Shown here: positions 45,316 through 56,300 of the stretch, piece by piece
Numbering within the stretch: position 1 is the first letter of the stretch
How the letters are laid out: each line of letters opens with the position of its first letter
Source of the DNA: Photobacterium chitinilyticum
Lineage (GTDB): Bacteria; Pseudomonadota; Gammaproteobacteria; Enterobacterales; Vibrionaceae
Length of the DNA: 64,000 nt
Reading direction: 5' to 3'
NCBI RefSeq assembly: GCF_004104355.1
Contig: NZ_RJLM01000002.1
Span: forward strand, 611,385-675,384
Position numbers and translations under genes: made by a program
Notes under the pieces: generated by a model
The model's input: the letters and a program-made list of their open reading frames with translations, nothing else
Told to the model about the DNA's origin: nothing
Database searches by the model: none

Positions 45316-46203
45316 CTATTGCACCTGCTGCGATTGGACAATTTCTTCGTTTACCCAGTTTAATAGTTGTTTAATTGCCCGAGATAGTACCTGATTTTGC
45401 CTGACAATATAGCCGAGGCTGGTGGTTGGAAAATCAGGTAATGGTGTAATTGTCGTTTGTAGGTTGAGCTTGGGGTGGAGAGAGAACTCTGGCACTATCG
45501 CTACCCCGAATCCCGCTTCCGCCCAGTCGATTTGGGCATCGACACTGCCGACCTCCATTATCCGGTACTTTGGTAGGCTGAGTGTGGGTAGTGCAGAATC
45601 AAGCAGATCACGGGTACGGGTATCGTGACCGAGTAAAATAAGAGTGGGCTCTTCCTGATTGTCTGTTCGCAAGCCTTGTTGCCAGCCCTGTAACCCATTG
45701 CCGAGCGCACACCATTTGACCTGTTGTAGCTCGGTGAAATGCAGTGGCTGGCTTTCTTTTTGCGCCATTACAAATCCCAGATCAGCCTTGGCACTTTTGA
45801 CCAGCTCGGCGGCTTGTGACGAGGTGGTATTGAGCAACGACAGATCGATACCGGGAAACTCCTGCTTGAAAGACTGGAACGGCGAGATCAGCAAGAGTCG
45901 CGAGATAATATCGCTGGCGGCGATGGTCAGAGTTCCCTGACACAAGTCATTGATAGCATTTAGATCGGCCTGACAAACTTGCAGCTCCATCAACGTGTTT
46001 TGTGCGCTTTGCAACAGGCGTTCTCCAGCCTGTGTCAGTCTGAAAGGATTACGCTCAATCAGTTTAACCCGTGTGGCTTGTTCTAGCTGCTTAATATGCA
46101 GGCTGACATTAGGCTGGGTCATATGTAGCTCGGTTGCCGTCTTGCCGAAATGCTCCAACCGGGCCAGGGTCACAAAGGTGTTGAGCCAGTGAATATCTAA
46201 CAT
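45316..46203 (-). CDS. LysR-family regulator
   Basis: The 295-residue protein has an N-terminal LysR helix-turn-helix (LARLEHFGKTATELHMTQPN) and a PBP2-type ligand domain. It is divergent from the adenylosuccinate synthetase paralog, with 179 bases between starts, which is the usual layout for a LysR activator and its target. Confidence 0.88.
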   Translation of the reverse strand: MLDIHWLNTFVTLARLEHFGKTATELHMTQPNVSLHIKQLEQATRVKLIERNPFRLTQAGERLLQSAQNTLMELQVCQADLNAINDLCQGTLTIAASDIISRLLLISPFQSFKQEFPGIDLSLLNTTSSQAAELVKSAKADLGFVMAQKESQPLHFTELQQVKWCALGNGLQGWQQGLRTDNQEEPTLILLGHDTRTRDLLDSALPTLSLPKYRIMEVGSVDAQIDWAEAGFGVAIVPEFSLHPKLNLQTTITPLPDFPTTSLGYIVRQNQVLSRAIKQLLNWVNEEIVQSQQVQ

Positions 46204-46281
46204 GGGGATCCTGTGATTAGTAGTGGGGATGAGAAGCTCGAGGTGATATTAGCTCGCAATATTCTACGCTGCTCTCAAAAT

Positions 46282-46297
46282 AATCCCATATGGAATT
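46282..46297. promoter_or_regulatory. LysR-type palindrome
   Basis: AATCCCATATGGAATT is a near-perfect palindrome in the middle of the 46204-46382 divergent region. It is a plausible binding site of the LysR protein for control of the purA paralog. Confidence 0.4.
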
Positions 46298-46382
46298 CTT
46301 ATCAAGGTGATAACGATTATTAATTTTTCTTATTTCCAATCGAGGCATAGGATAGTGGCATCGCTTTTGAGGAGAGTAAATC

Positions 46383-47639
46383 ATGTCGTCTATTGTTGTT
46401 GTTGGTGCTAACTGGGGTGATGAAGGTAAAGGCCGTATCGTTGACTATTTAGCCGATCAGGCTTCAGCGAGCATTCGTTTCCAGGGTGGCAATAATGCAG
46501 GTCATACCGTGGTGAATGACTTCGGTACATTCAAGCTGCACCAGCTTCCAAGCGGCGTATTTAATCCTGACTGTATTGCGGTGCTAGGCCCAGGCATGGT
46601 GATCAGCCCGGCGCCATTAACCGAAGAATTGGCTGAAGTAAAAGCGGCTGGCGTTAACGTCAACATGCGTATTTCAGACCGCGCGACACTTTGTCTTCCA
46701 CTCCACGCTATTGAAGACACACTAGAAGAAGAGCGCTTGGGTGATGGGGCTTATGGTTCGACACGTCAGGGCATAGCACCCGCTTATGGCGACCGAGTGA
46801 TGAAGAAAGGTATCTTGGTCGGTTGGCTCAAGCAGCCTGAAGTACTGCGTGAACGTATCCAGTTTATGCTGGACTGGAAACTGCCACAGCTTAAGGCGTT
46901 GTATCCGTCATTTGAATTTGAGCAGACGGCAGAAGAGATGACCGAGTGGTTGCTTGAAGTTTCGGCGCCTTGGCGCGATGCGATCTGTAACGTTACCCTG
47001 CCTCTGAAAGAACTGCAGGCAAAAGATCAAAACTTGCTGTTCGAAGCACAATTAGGTGCAGGTCGTGATTTGGTCTACGGCGAATATCCATGGACGACGT
47101 CTTCCAACGTGATTTCAACCTATGCAGGTATTGGTAGCGGTTTGCCAGCACTTCGTCCTGAGCGTGTAATTGCGGTTGCCAAGGCATTTAGCTCGTCAGT
47201 TGGCACCGGCACCTTAATTACTGCGATGGAAGAGCAAGATGCATTCCGTGAATCTGCCAATGAATATGGCGCAGTTACCGGTCGTCCGCGTGACATGGGA
47301 TATTTTGATGCTGTAGCGACTCGCAACGGCGTAGAAATTCAGGCGGCAACAGAAATTGCCTTGACCAAGGTAGACTGCCTGAGCGGTATGTCAGATCTGA
47401 AAATCTGTGTTGATTACGACGGTGAGCACAGCGAAAATCCAATTTGGCCGCAAACAGCAGCGCTTGCACCTGTTTATGAGCAAATGGAAGGCTGGAGTGA
47501 AGACATTACAGGATGTCGTACGTTCGAAAGCCTGCCAATTGCTGCGCAGAAGTATGTACTGCGCATTGAAGAACTCATGGGCGTACCGGTCAAGATGATC
47601 TCGGTAGGTCCTGAGCGTGAGCAAATGATTAATCGCTAA
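46383..47639 (+). CDS. purA: Adenylosuccinate synthetase, divergent form
   Basis: The 418-residue enzyme joins IMP and aspartate with GTP to adenylosuccinate, the first committed step to AMP. The GTP/IMP loop ANWGDEGKGR and NNAGHT with the catalytic His are present, as are the STRQGIAPAY and SSVGTGTLIT segments. Compared with the usual form, GRTGWLD is replaced by GRPRDMGYFD. It is about 14 residues shorter than the E. coli enzyme. Housekeeping purA of vibrios usually sits near hfl and nsrR genes. This copy with a LysR gene is probably a second, specially regulated form. Confidence 0.88.
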   Translation: MSSIVVVGANWGDEGKGRIVDYLADQASASIRFQGGNNAGHTVVNDFGTFKLHQLPSGVFNPDCIAVLGPGMVISPAPLTEELAEVKAAGVNVNMRISDRATLCLPLHAIEDTLEEERLGDGAYGSTRQGIAPAYGDRVMKKGILVGWLKQPEVLRERIQFMLDWKLPQLKALYPSFEFEQTAEEMTEWLLEVSAPWRDAICNVTLPLKELQAKDQNLLFEAQLGAGRDLVYGEYPWTTSSNVISTYAGIGSGLPALRPERVIAVAKAFSSSVGTGTLITAMEEQDAFRESANEYGAVTGRPRDMGYFDAVATRNGVEIQAATEIALTKVDCLSGMSDLKICVDYDGEHSENPIWPQTAALAPVYEQMEGWSEDITGCRTFESLPIAAQKYVLRIEELMGVPVKMISVGPEREQMINR

Positions 47640-47680
47640 TACCGGTTGATGTAGTTGTTCACACACCCAGGGAAGCAATC

Positions 47681-47709
47681 AGGCTGGCCAGCAATGGTCA
47701 GCCTGTTTG
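47681..47709 (+). terminator. Terminator of the purA paralog
   Basis: AGGCTGGCC and GGTCAGCCT form a 9-bp stem with one G-T pair around AGCAAT, followed by a short T-rich tract. Confidence 0.65.
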
Positions 47710-47723
47710 TCATTTGTAACTTG

Positions 47724-47891
47724 TTAAATATCGTTGGTTACGGCCAGTATTGCAGTCAGCATATCCTGACCAAAGGCAACGCTGCGCTCTGGTGACCAGC
47801 CGTAGAAGCTGTCGGGCTGCAGGTTGTGATCTTTGAACGGCAGCATGATAAATAGGTCGCTAGAAGCTGTTGGTTGATCACCTGCGAACCT
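47724..47891 (-). pseudogene. 3' remnant of an unidentified gene
   Basis: A minus-strand frame encodes SSDLFIMLPFKDHNLQPDSF, then GWSPERSVAFGQDMLTAILA and a stop. It is open for only 55 codons, has no start, and is preceded by a stop. The sequence is protein-like and reads as the conserved C-terminus of a lost enzyme, but the family was not recognised. It lies 220 bases before the third tRNA-Ser promoter region. Confidence 0.45.
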
Positions 47892-48069
47892 TTAGTAAGA
47901 ATGCTTCCTGGGGGCGGTTGTGCAGGTTAAGTGCGGACAGAAAGGCATGGTTTGTCACTACTCGCGTATATTTACCGAGCTTACTAGTCGTTTTTTATAC
48001 TAACTCTATAAAAATGAGAATAAAGTCATTAAAAGTGGTTATCTGTTGAGCAGTTAACTCTGTTGATAC

Positions 48070-48098
48070 TTTACAATGGCCCAAGAGCTAAGTATTAT
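48070..48098 (+). promoter_or_regulatory. tRNA-Ser promoter
   Basis: TTTACA, 17 bases, TATTAT, the same core as at the other two copies, then a GC-rich discriminator. Confidence 0.75.
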
Positions 48099-48110
48099 CC
48101 ACCGCACTAC

Positions 48111-48201
48111 GGAGAGATGGCTGAGTGGTTGAAAGCACCGGTCTTGAAAACCGGCATACGTTTGTAGCGTATCTAGGGTTCAAATCCCTATCTCTCCGCC
48201 A
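48111..48201 (+). tRNA. tRNA-Ser (anticodon TGA), third copy
   Basis: Identical to the copies at 11401 and 14841, with encoded CCA. It is followed by cassettes X and Y in the same order and of the same length as at locus B. Confidence 0.97.
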
Positions 48202-48207
48202 TATTAG

Positions 48208-48233
48208 AAAGCCCAGCAGAAATGCTGGGTTTT
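48208..48233 (+). terminator. Terminator hairpin of cassette X, locus C
   Basis: AAAGCCCAGC and GCTGGGTTTT pair around AGAAAT, with G-T pairs, six bases after the tRNA. Confidence 0.65.
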
Positions 48234-48307
48234 CGTCGTTTAAAGAGTTTGAGTATTGATAGGGATTTGAAAATCCCCCATACCCAGAACGCTCCGCCAA
48301 ATTCAAG

Positions 48308-48336
48308 AAAACCGCTGATGATTCAGCGGTTTTTTT
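48308..48336 (+). terminator. Terminator hairpin of cassette Y, locus C
   Basis: AAAACCGCTGA and TCAGCGGTTTT form the stem, followed by Ts, as at loci A and B with compensated changes. Confidence 0.8.
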
Positions 48337-48631
48337 ATGCCTGAAATCTAGGGTTCAAATCCGCAATACCCTCGAAGCACTCCGCCAAATTCAAGAAAAC
48401 TGTGATGTTTGGATGCGAGGACTTAGCTATTTTTTGATAAATAAAGTACAGCGACTATTATTTTTCATCTTAATGATGATAGTATTCGCATAAAGCAGTT
48501 TCTTTAAGGTTGATTGTTGTGCAAAGAATTCCTCTTTCCTCTTTAGCTGTAATGAGCTTCCATTATTGGCTGAAAATCAAGTGTTATTGCGATTTTTAAC
48601 TGTTAAGCGTTTATATTAAAAGGTAAAAAAT

Positions 48632-49105
48632 ATGAATCTGTGTATACATTTTTTCGTTGAAGGACTTTCAAACGGAGAAATGAAGGGTAATTTTACGGAT
48701 GAGCGAGCAAGGAAGCACTTGAAGGCGTTGTTATATGGGATCGATGAGGCTAGAGAAAATATTATTATCGATTTCTCGCTAAATCATACAGATACCATTA
48801 CGCGGTACGATAATTTTAAAGAAGCATGGCAGCAGCTAGATATTAGTCAGCGTGAATTTATTGCTGCATTTAGGCATCTGTTAGGCAAAGCGTATATTAA
48901 TCCTCATAACAGAGATTTTGTCCGTGAGTTTTTTTGTGACCTAGTCAGAGAGCGTTTTAATATTCATTTAAACGAACTCATACAATCAGACAGTTTGGAG
49001 TCATTGCCAAAAGGTCAGCAGATTTTACTCGCCAGTAAGGCCCATCGTGAAATCGTTGAAATGGTCGGTGCCTGTAACGAAGTGCAAAGTTATGAAGCTT
49101 GCTAA
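48632..49105 (+). CDS. Hypothetical protein
   Basis: The 157-residue soluble, mostly helical protein is not recognised. There is no signal peptide or membrane helix. AAAAGGTAAAA precedes the ATG. It lies alone beside the tRNA cassette array and may be accessory DNA. Confidence 0.5.
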   Translation: MNLCIHFFVEGLSNGEMKGNFTDERARKHLKALLYGIDEARENIIIDFSLNHTDTITRYDNFKEAWQQLDISQREFIAAFRHLLGKAYINPHNRDFVREFFCDLVRERFNIHLNELIQSDSLESLPKGQQILLASKAHREIVEMVGACNEVQSYEAC

Positions 49106-49196
49106 TAGGGATAGATGGCAAAGGTGCGTAAGTTGAGCTCATCGTAAGCTGTTATTAGCCACTAACACAAACATTGTTGTATGTAATTTTTTGTCG

Positions 49197-49239
49197 CCCC
49201 ATGGTTGTTTGTTATATAACAGCAATAGCATTCATGGGG
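49197..49239. terminator. Hairpin between convergent genes
   Basis: CCCCATG and CATGGGG form a 7-bp stem enclosing 29 bases, inside which TGTTATATAACA is itself a palindrome. It may end both the hypothetical gene (plus) and the TetR gene (minus). Confidence 0.4.
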
Positions 49240-49267
49240 TGTCAGTAAATCATGGGGATATTCTATA

Positions 49268-49729
49268 TTACGCAAGATCGTTGCTAGTTGGCTCTTCCTC
49301 GCTTAGGTGCACAACGGCATAACCTAGGCTCAGATAGATACAGCGTTCCACTTCCTTTGGCTCACCAGAAATTCTAGCAAATAACCCAGCATACCCCATC
49401 TTTGTGGTGGTGATTGCACCTGAGTGCCGGATTGCTTTGACAAACTCCTGATCATTGTGGATTGCATATATCCAAGACGTAAAGAAAGCATCAGGTGACG
49501 TAAAGATGAGAGGGCGTTCAATAATCTCAGAAAATAATGGCTTTAGCTCGTTGATTAAATCAGCCTTTAACTTAAAGTGTGCATTGATACCAGAGCGGGC
49601 AATACCAACTTTTTTGGCTATTGCACTGAATGTCAGATAGTCAAAGCCTTCATTCATCGCAATATCAAAAGATGCATCGATGATTTTTTGTCTGGTTATA
49701 GCTGCAACAGCTTGGCTAACTCTTGGCAC
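49268..49729 (-). CDS. TetR-family regulator, short
   Basis: The 153-residue protein has a TetR helix-turn-helix (FSAIAKKVGIARSGINAHFK) and a short ligand domain. GTG at 49729 is chosen as start: GGGAG lies six bases upstream and the product then begins MPRVSQAVAAITRQKIID. A longer frame to 49858 would add a hydrophobic leader that does not fit the family. The target is unknown; the divergent pullulanase gene starts 585 bases away. Confidence 0.75.
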   Translation of the reverse strand: MPRVSQAVAAITRQKIIDASFDIAMNEGFDYLTFSAIAKKVGIARSGINAHFKLKADLINELKPLFSEIIERPLIFTSPDAFFTSWIYAIHNDQEFVKAIRHSGAITTTKMGYAGLFARISGEPKEVERCIYLSLGYAVVHLSEEEPTSNDLA

Positions 49730-50152
49730 TGGTAACTCCCAACAAAGGCCATTGCCTGTAATGTTGTGATTGAGAATGAGTAAGATAAAGCATGATAACA
49801 GTATTCTAGAGAATATGAAGAATGACATTGTATTGGCACTGTACGAGGTGAACAGCACACTTGGCTAATTAACGACGCTATAATTATTGATTAGCTGCTT
49901 ATTTGAACGATTAATATCGATAGCGGCAGATAAAGGCAGTACTTGGTATTTATTTGTACCTTTATTGATTACCTGCACAACTTTGCAATTAACTCTGATT
50001 TTTTCAAAATGTTATTTAATTTCATTTTTTACACGCAGAGTTGAACTAAAAGTGACGCTCATCTCGTTTTGCGGGTTTGTTCTGTAAATCAATAAAAGAT
50101 AATGATGAACAATTAGTGATTCTCATCAACACTTCGGTTTCTACGCCCATCG

Positions 50153-50162
50153 CCTCATCCCC
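50153..50162 (-). promoter_or_regulatory. MalT box
   Basis: CCTCATCCCC is the exact reverse complement of the MalT box GGGGATGAGG, 153 bases upstream of the pullulanase start. A weaker direct-oriented variant (TAGGGTGAGG) lies about 17 bases downstream. Maltotriose-dependent activation of the pullulanase gene is predicted. The rest of the 49730-50314 gap shows no gene. Confidence 0.65.
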
Positions 50163-50314
50163 CTGCAAGCCCTTTGATAGGGTGAGGTAATGTTTTTCCT
50201 TGTTCTTATATCCTCCCTATATGTGTAAAGGTGATCAGTGCGCTGTTTCTTTTTCCTGGACGAAAAAGGATGGACTTTCACCGGAGCCATTTTTTCTAAT
50301 CAATGGGTATAACA

Positions 50315-53300
50315 ATGAAAACGAACCTAACAAAGCTGACCGTTGCGCTAGCATCGCTTGGTGCTTTGGCTGGTTGCGGTGATGATGAATCAACTCACCC
50401 GACAACCTACCTAAGTGTCCAGGCGATGGATGGCTACTTGCAAAAGGCGCAAGTTTGGCTGGATGTGAATGGTAACTTCAAGCTTGATGCGAACGAGCCG
50501 CAGGCGCTGACCGGCGCTGAAGGTAAAGCAACTTTGGATCTGACCAAGTTCACTGGCGATCCGGCGCACTATCCGCTGATGACAAAGGTGCTTAAAGGGC
50601 AAACTATTGATGAGGATAACCCTAGCATAACCGTCACTCGTGATTATGTAATGATGGCGCCGAAGGGATATAAAAAAATCAGTCCGGTAACAACGATGAT
50701 CGGACTAAAAATTGCCGAAGGTGCCTCGGAGCAGGAAGCATTGGCGGCAGTGCGCAGTGAGCTGGCACAGCCTGATTTGAATCCAGAGCAAGATTATATC
50801 GCTTCAAAGAATACTCTTGTTGCCCAGTCAGCACGTTCGATCGCTCAGTTGTTACCAGAGCAGTTAGGTACTAATGATATTGCTGAGCAGAAAGCCGTAT
50901 TGTCACAAGGTGCATCAGCGCTCGGCAAGGAAATCGAGAGTCAGCGGCAGAACAATCAGGTGCCGAACCTGAAAGATAAAACCTTGGTGAAGGGCAAAGA
51001 TGGAAAACCAGCTGTTTCCAATGACAGTGACGGCGACGGATTTGCCGATGACATCGATCTCTTCCCGAATGATCCGAAAGAAAGCGCTGATTTTGACAAA
51101 GATGCTATCGGCGATCATGCCGATCTCGATGATGATAATGATGGCTATAATGACAGCGTTGAGTTGCGCCTGGAAAGCGACCCGTATGATCCACAATCTA
51201 TCCCTTCTGACTTTGATGGCGATAAGCTGGCCGATGCGGATGACCCTGATGACGATAACGATAGTTTTAAAGATACTGATGAATTAAAGGTCGGGAGTGA
51301 TCCGAAAAATGCGCTGTCGACACCATTAGATCTGGACGGTGATGGCTGGTCGAATGCTGACGAGGAGCGTTTAGGCAGCAGCAGTAAAGATAAAGCTGAT
51401 CAGCCTGCAGATCTCGACGGCGACAAGATTGCGGATGCAGATGATCCTGATATCGATAACGATGGGGCAAGCAATAAGCAAGACTTATTCCCGCGAGATA
51501 GGTTTGAAAGCCTTGATACCAATGGCGACGGCCTCGGTGATTTTGCTTCAAGTGACGATGACGGTGATGGTATTCCTGATAGTATCGACCCTGAACCGAA
51601 AAACGCAAATAATACAACGAATAAGCCTGCTCCCCAATATACTGAAGCGGTGATCCACTATAAGCGTGCAGACGGAAATTACGACGGGTGGGGTCTGCAT
51701 ATCTGGAACAACGAAAGTTGTGACAGTATCGCCGACAGTGCATTGACTGATGTGTCATGGGGAAAACCTTTCCCAGTCTCTGAGGTAAGCAACGAATACG
51801 GTGCGGTTTATAAGCTGCCGCTTAAATCCGGCCATTCGAGTTGTATGAATTTTATTCTCCATAAAGGTGATAGCAAAGCACTTGGTGGCGGTGACTTGCA
51901 GTTTGATTTCTCGAAGGGTGACAAGATCTATACCTTTGATGGCAACAGCACGCTGTATTATGAACCCGTTACCGAAGTGCCGGTGAAATTGTCAGGTGCC
52001 TCTGCTCACTGGTTGGATTTAACCACCTTTGCCTGGTTAGAAAGTGATAAGGCGAAGAGCTATGAGCTCTGGTCAAGTGACAAGGGCAATGGTGATATCA
52101 GTAAGCCTGACAGCTTCAAACGTGCAACGTTGACCAATTCTGGCGTGATCCAAAACGATAAATTCCCACATCTTGCCGGTCGTACGGCGTTCACTCTTGA
52201 TGCAGATGCCGAAAAAGCCAAAGCGTTGCTGAAGCAGCAGCTTATCGCAGTTGCTCTTGATGAGAACAATAAGGTTGTTGCCGCAACCAAGGTCCAAATA
52301 CCGGGAGTGATTGATACTATCTACACTGCTGGTGCACAAGATGCCGATGAGGCACGTCTTGGGTCATGGATTGATTCTGGCGAGGCAAATTTTGCCTTGT
52401 GGGCACCAACGGCTACCGATGTAGAACTGTATCTTTATGGTGCAGATAAATCATTATTGGCTGAATCGCCAATCACGTTAAGCGAGGATCCGGCGACCGG
52501 GATCTGGCGTCACAAAGGTAGTTCCGACCTGAAAAATGTGTTTTATCGCTACCGAGTAAAAGCTTATCACCCTAAAACCGGCAATATCGAATGGATGAGT
52601 ACTACTGATCCGTACTCCTTGTCGTTGAGCACTTCTAGCCTTTATTCGCAGCTGGTTGATCTCTCTGATCAGGCGACTAAGCCGTCGGGCTGGGATACAC
52701 AGATGATCCCGACTTTGGCAAACCCGGAAGATAATATTATTTACGAGCTTCATATTCGCGATTTCAGTGCTAGCGATAGCAAGGGAAGTCCTGAATATAA
52801 CGGTAAGTATTTAGCGTTTAGCGAAGAAGAACGCGACAGTGTTAGTCATCTTAAGAGCCTCAAAGAGGCGGGACTAACGACTGTTCATCTGCTGCCGAGT
52901 TATGATTTGGCATCTATTCAGGAAGATGCGACTAAGCGTGTAGATCTTAACGATACGGTCGACAAACTCTGTGGTGTAAACCCCAAGGCCAACCTGTGCA
53001 GCGACGGGACTTCGCGCTCGTCGACAATTCTTGACCTGCTTAAGGCTCTTGATCCAAAAACCGATAAAGCTCAGGCCTTACTGGCGGATATTCGTCCGTT
53101 AGATAGTTTTAACTGGGGCTATGATCCCTTCCACTATAGCGCTCCGGAAGGTAGTTATGCAGTAGAGAGTGATGGTGTTAGCCGGATCAAAGAATACCGT
53201 AGCATGATCCTGAAACTGCATGAACTTGGGTTCCGGGTTGTTCAAGATGTCGTATACAACCACACCTTCTCTTCGGGCCTTTATGATAAGTCGGTGCTGG

Positions 53301-56300
53301 ATAAAACAGTTCCAGGCTATTACCACCGCCTAAATCCGGTATCGGGAGCCGTTGAAAATACGACCTGTTGTGACAACACTGCATCTGAAAACCGGATGTT
53401 CGAGAAGCTGGTTGGTGACAGTCTGATGATGTGGGCTCAGGACTATAAGATTGATGGTTTCCGCTTCGATCTGATGGGCCACCTGATGAAATCGAGCATG
53501 AAGAAAGTTTATGAACAGGTAAAAACCATTGACCAGGATAACTGGTTCTACGGCGAAGGCTGGAACTTTGGTGAAGTGGCGAATGGCGCACGCGGTGAGA
53601 ATGCGACCCAATGGCCGATGGCAGGAACGGGGATTGGTACTTACAACGATCGCTTGCGTGACGGTGTGCGTGGCGGCGGTCCGTTTGATAGTGGTGATGC
53701 CTTGTTGAAAACGCCGGGCTTTGCCAATGCTGGTGATCGATTCGATGCCGACTTGAAGTCGAAAATGGATCTGATCCGTTACGGTATGGCCGGTAACCTT
53801 CAGGCATATCCTCTGGAGACATCGACGGGTGTAACGGTGAGCGGTCGCGACTTTAAGTACGGCGATCAAGGTGCGGCTTATACCTTGGATCCGCAGGAAT
53901 CAATTAACTACGTTTCTAAGCACGATAACCAAACACTATGGGATTTTAACCAGTATAAAGCTGCACCAGATGTTTCGGTTGAGGATCGGGCCCGGATGCA
54001 GATTATAGGCCTGGCTCCTGTCATGCTTGGGCAGGGTGTACCGTTCTTGCATATGGGCTCGGAGTTGTTACGTTCTAAATCAATGGAGCGTGATAGTTAC
54101 GACTCAGGTGACTGGTACAACAAGGTTGATTTTAGCAAGCAAACCAATAACTGGAATGTCGGCCTGCCTCGGTCGGACAAAGACAAGGATAATTGGGATG
54201 CAATCAAGACAATCATCAATAACCCAAATGCCAAGGCTCGTCCGCAAGATATTGAATGGACTGATGCTCGCTTTAAGGAACTGCTGAAGATCCGCTCGAC
54301 TACGCCACTACTGAAACTGATCAGTGCTGATGAAGTCGTAAAACGGGTTCGCTTCCATAATACGGGCTCTGCGTCTGTGCCGGGAGTGATTGTTATGAGT
54401 GTTGATGACGGCGTTAAAGCCGGCGCTGATCTTGATACTAACTATCAGGCATTGGTCGTGGTGATCAATGCAAACATCAAAGCTCAATCGGTAACGCTCT
54501 CTGGTACTAGCGGATTTGAACTTCATCCAGTGATGGCGAGCTCTAGCGATAGCAAGATCACTCAGTCGAGCTTTAGCAATGGTACCTTTAATGTGCCTGG
54601 ACTGACTGCAGCGGTTTTTGTTAAACCTCAGAGCGGTGAGCAGGGCGAAGGGCTAGGTGGCGAAAGCAAACCAGTGGTAATAGCACCGTACGGTGGTGAA
54701 AAAGTACTGGTTCGCGGTAGCTTCAATAGCTGGGGCGAAGATGCCGCTATGCAATATATCGGTGACGGAAAATATGCGTTGGAGCGTTACTTCGAACCGG
54801 GTGTCTATGATTTCAAGATCGCTTCAAGTGATTGGAGTACGGTGAACTTGGGCTTCGACAAAGTGTCAGCCGGTGATGGCTCGGTCAGTTTTGAGAAGGA
54901 AGGAGAAAACATCCGTATTACGGTAACGAAGCAGGGGCTATGGCAGTTTGTACTTGATGCCAGTGACAAGGAGAAGCCTTCGTTAGTGGTGAAAAATACC
55001 GGAAAAGACTTTGCTTGTTACGGCGGTGACAACAAAGCCTGTGAGCTGCGGATGTATCAGGTCATGGTTGAATCGTTCGTTGATGGCGACAGCAAGGCTG
55101 ATTATGGTGAAGGTTACGGTACGTCCCATCACCGTGGTGACCTGCAAGGGGTCATTAACAGCCTTGATTACATCAAGAGCCTAAATGTAAATGCTCTGTG
55201 GTTGACGCCGGTGTTTGATTCCTGTGCTGGTGACGCGGGGGATCTCAAACTTGATGCGACTGGTTATTTTGCCTGTGACTACTTCAATGTCGATCCGAAC
55301 TTCGGTACTAATGAGCAACTGAAAACGTTGATCAGCAAAGCCCATGAAAAGGACATGTATGTATTCCTTGACGGGGTCTTTGGTCACACCAACAAGGTAA
55401 CGGTTAAACCATCGCCAACAGGCAAGCTACCGACACTTAAAGCTGGTGATGACAATTATGCGGGACAGCTGGTGGTCTACCCAGACAGTAACAGCATGGA
55501 GTTCTTCAAGGAGGTCGCGACTCACTGGATCAAAGAGTATGACGTCGATGGCTGGCGTTTGGATCAGGCCTATCAGTTACCACTTGACCAGTGGCGTGAA
55601 ATCCGTACAGCGGTAGAAGCGGCATCGGCAGAGAATAAGACGGCTGGTAAAGTTTGGGGTACGCTGGGCTACATGGTTGGTGAAGTCTGGAAAGGGGCGG
55701 GTGAGATTGCGTCCACTACCTACGGCACTAATAAAGAGCCGGCTCTTTCTTCGGCGTTTAACTTCCCGTTGCGATACGGGTTGGTGAAAGCGCTGGCTGT
55801 CGAAGAGTCAGGTAATTCAGGTAATGCTACTGAGATCAATGCTTCTTGGAACAAGATCGAAAACTATCCTTATCATGCAATGCCTAACCTGATGCTGGGC
55901 AATCATGACTTGGTGCGCTTTGGTGATTTGATCCAGCGTGGTAACAAGGGTGAGTACTTCAAGCGTCATAAGGCTGCGTTTAGCTTCATGACTGCTTGGT
56001 CTGGCCCGATTACTTTCTACTACGGCGATGAGATTGGTGATGAAGTTGCCAACTTTGCGACCAAGTTGAAATCGGAAGATAACTGTTCGACGCAAGGATT
56101 GTGTGATGATCATGTCGCACGCTCGAGTGCCAAGATTGATGGTGTAACTGACGTTACGCTAACGGCTGATCAAGCAGATCTGAAGAGCTGGCTCAGCAAG
56201 GCGATGGCAGTACGTGCAGCCAACCCTGCGCTGTATAAAGGTAAGCGTCGCAATCTGTTGAGCTCCGAGACTGTGTATGCAGATCTGAAGCAGTACAACG

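Larger units (their letters stand above)
48202..48405. repeat. tRNA-3' cassette array, locus C
   Basis: Cassette X (48202-48299, 98 bases) contains the inverted T-arm copy GATAGGGATTTGAA (48258-48271). Cassette Y (48300-48387, 88 bases) contains the direct copy CTAGGGTTCAAATCC and ends in ACTCCGCCA. The beginning of another Y (AATTCAAGAAAAC) follows and decays after about 18 bases. The lengths equal those at locus B, 33 kb away. The following 48406-48631 stretch shows nothing else. Confidence 0.75.

Noticed and set aside
51267-51758. Minus-strand frame inside the calcium-binding repeat region of the pullulanase gene
   Set aside because: It mirrors the DxDGDG repeats (giving many His, Tyr and Arg residues) and has no coding character of its own.
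53187-53822. Minus-strand frame of 211 codons in the pullulanase gene
   Set aside because: It is a shadow of the first catalytic domain; no motif or ribosome-binding site was seen.
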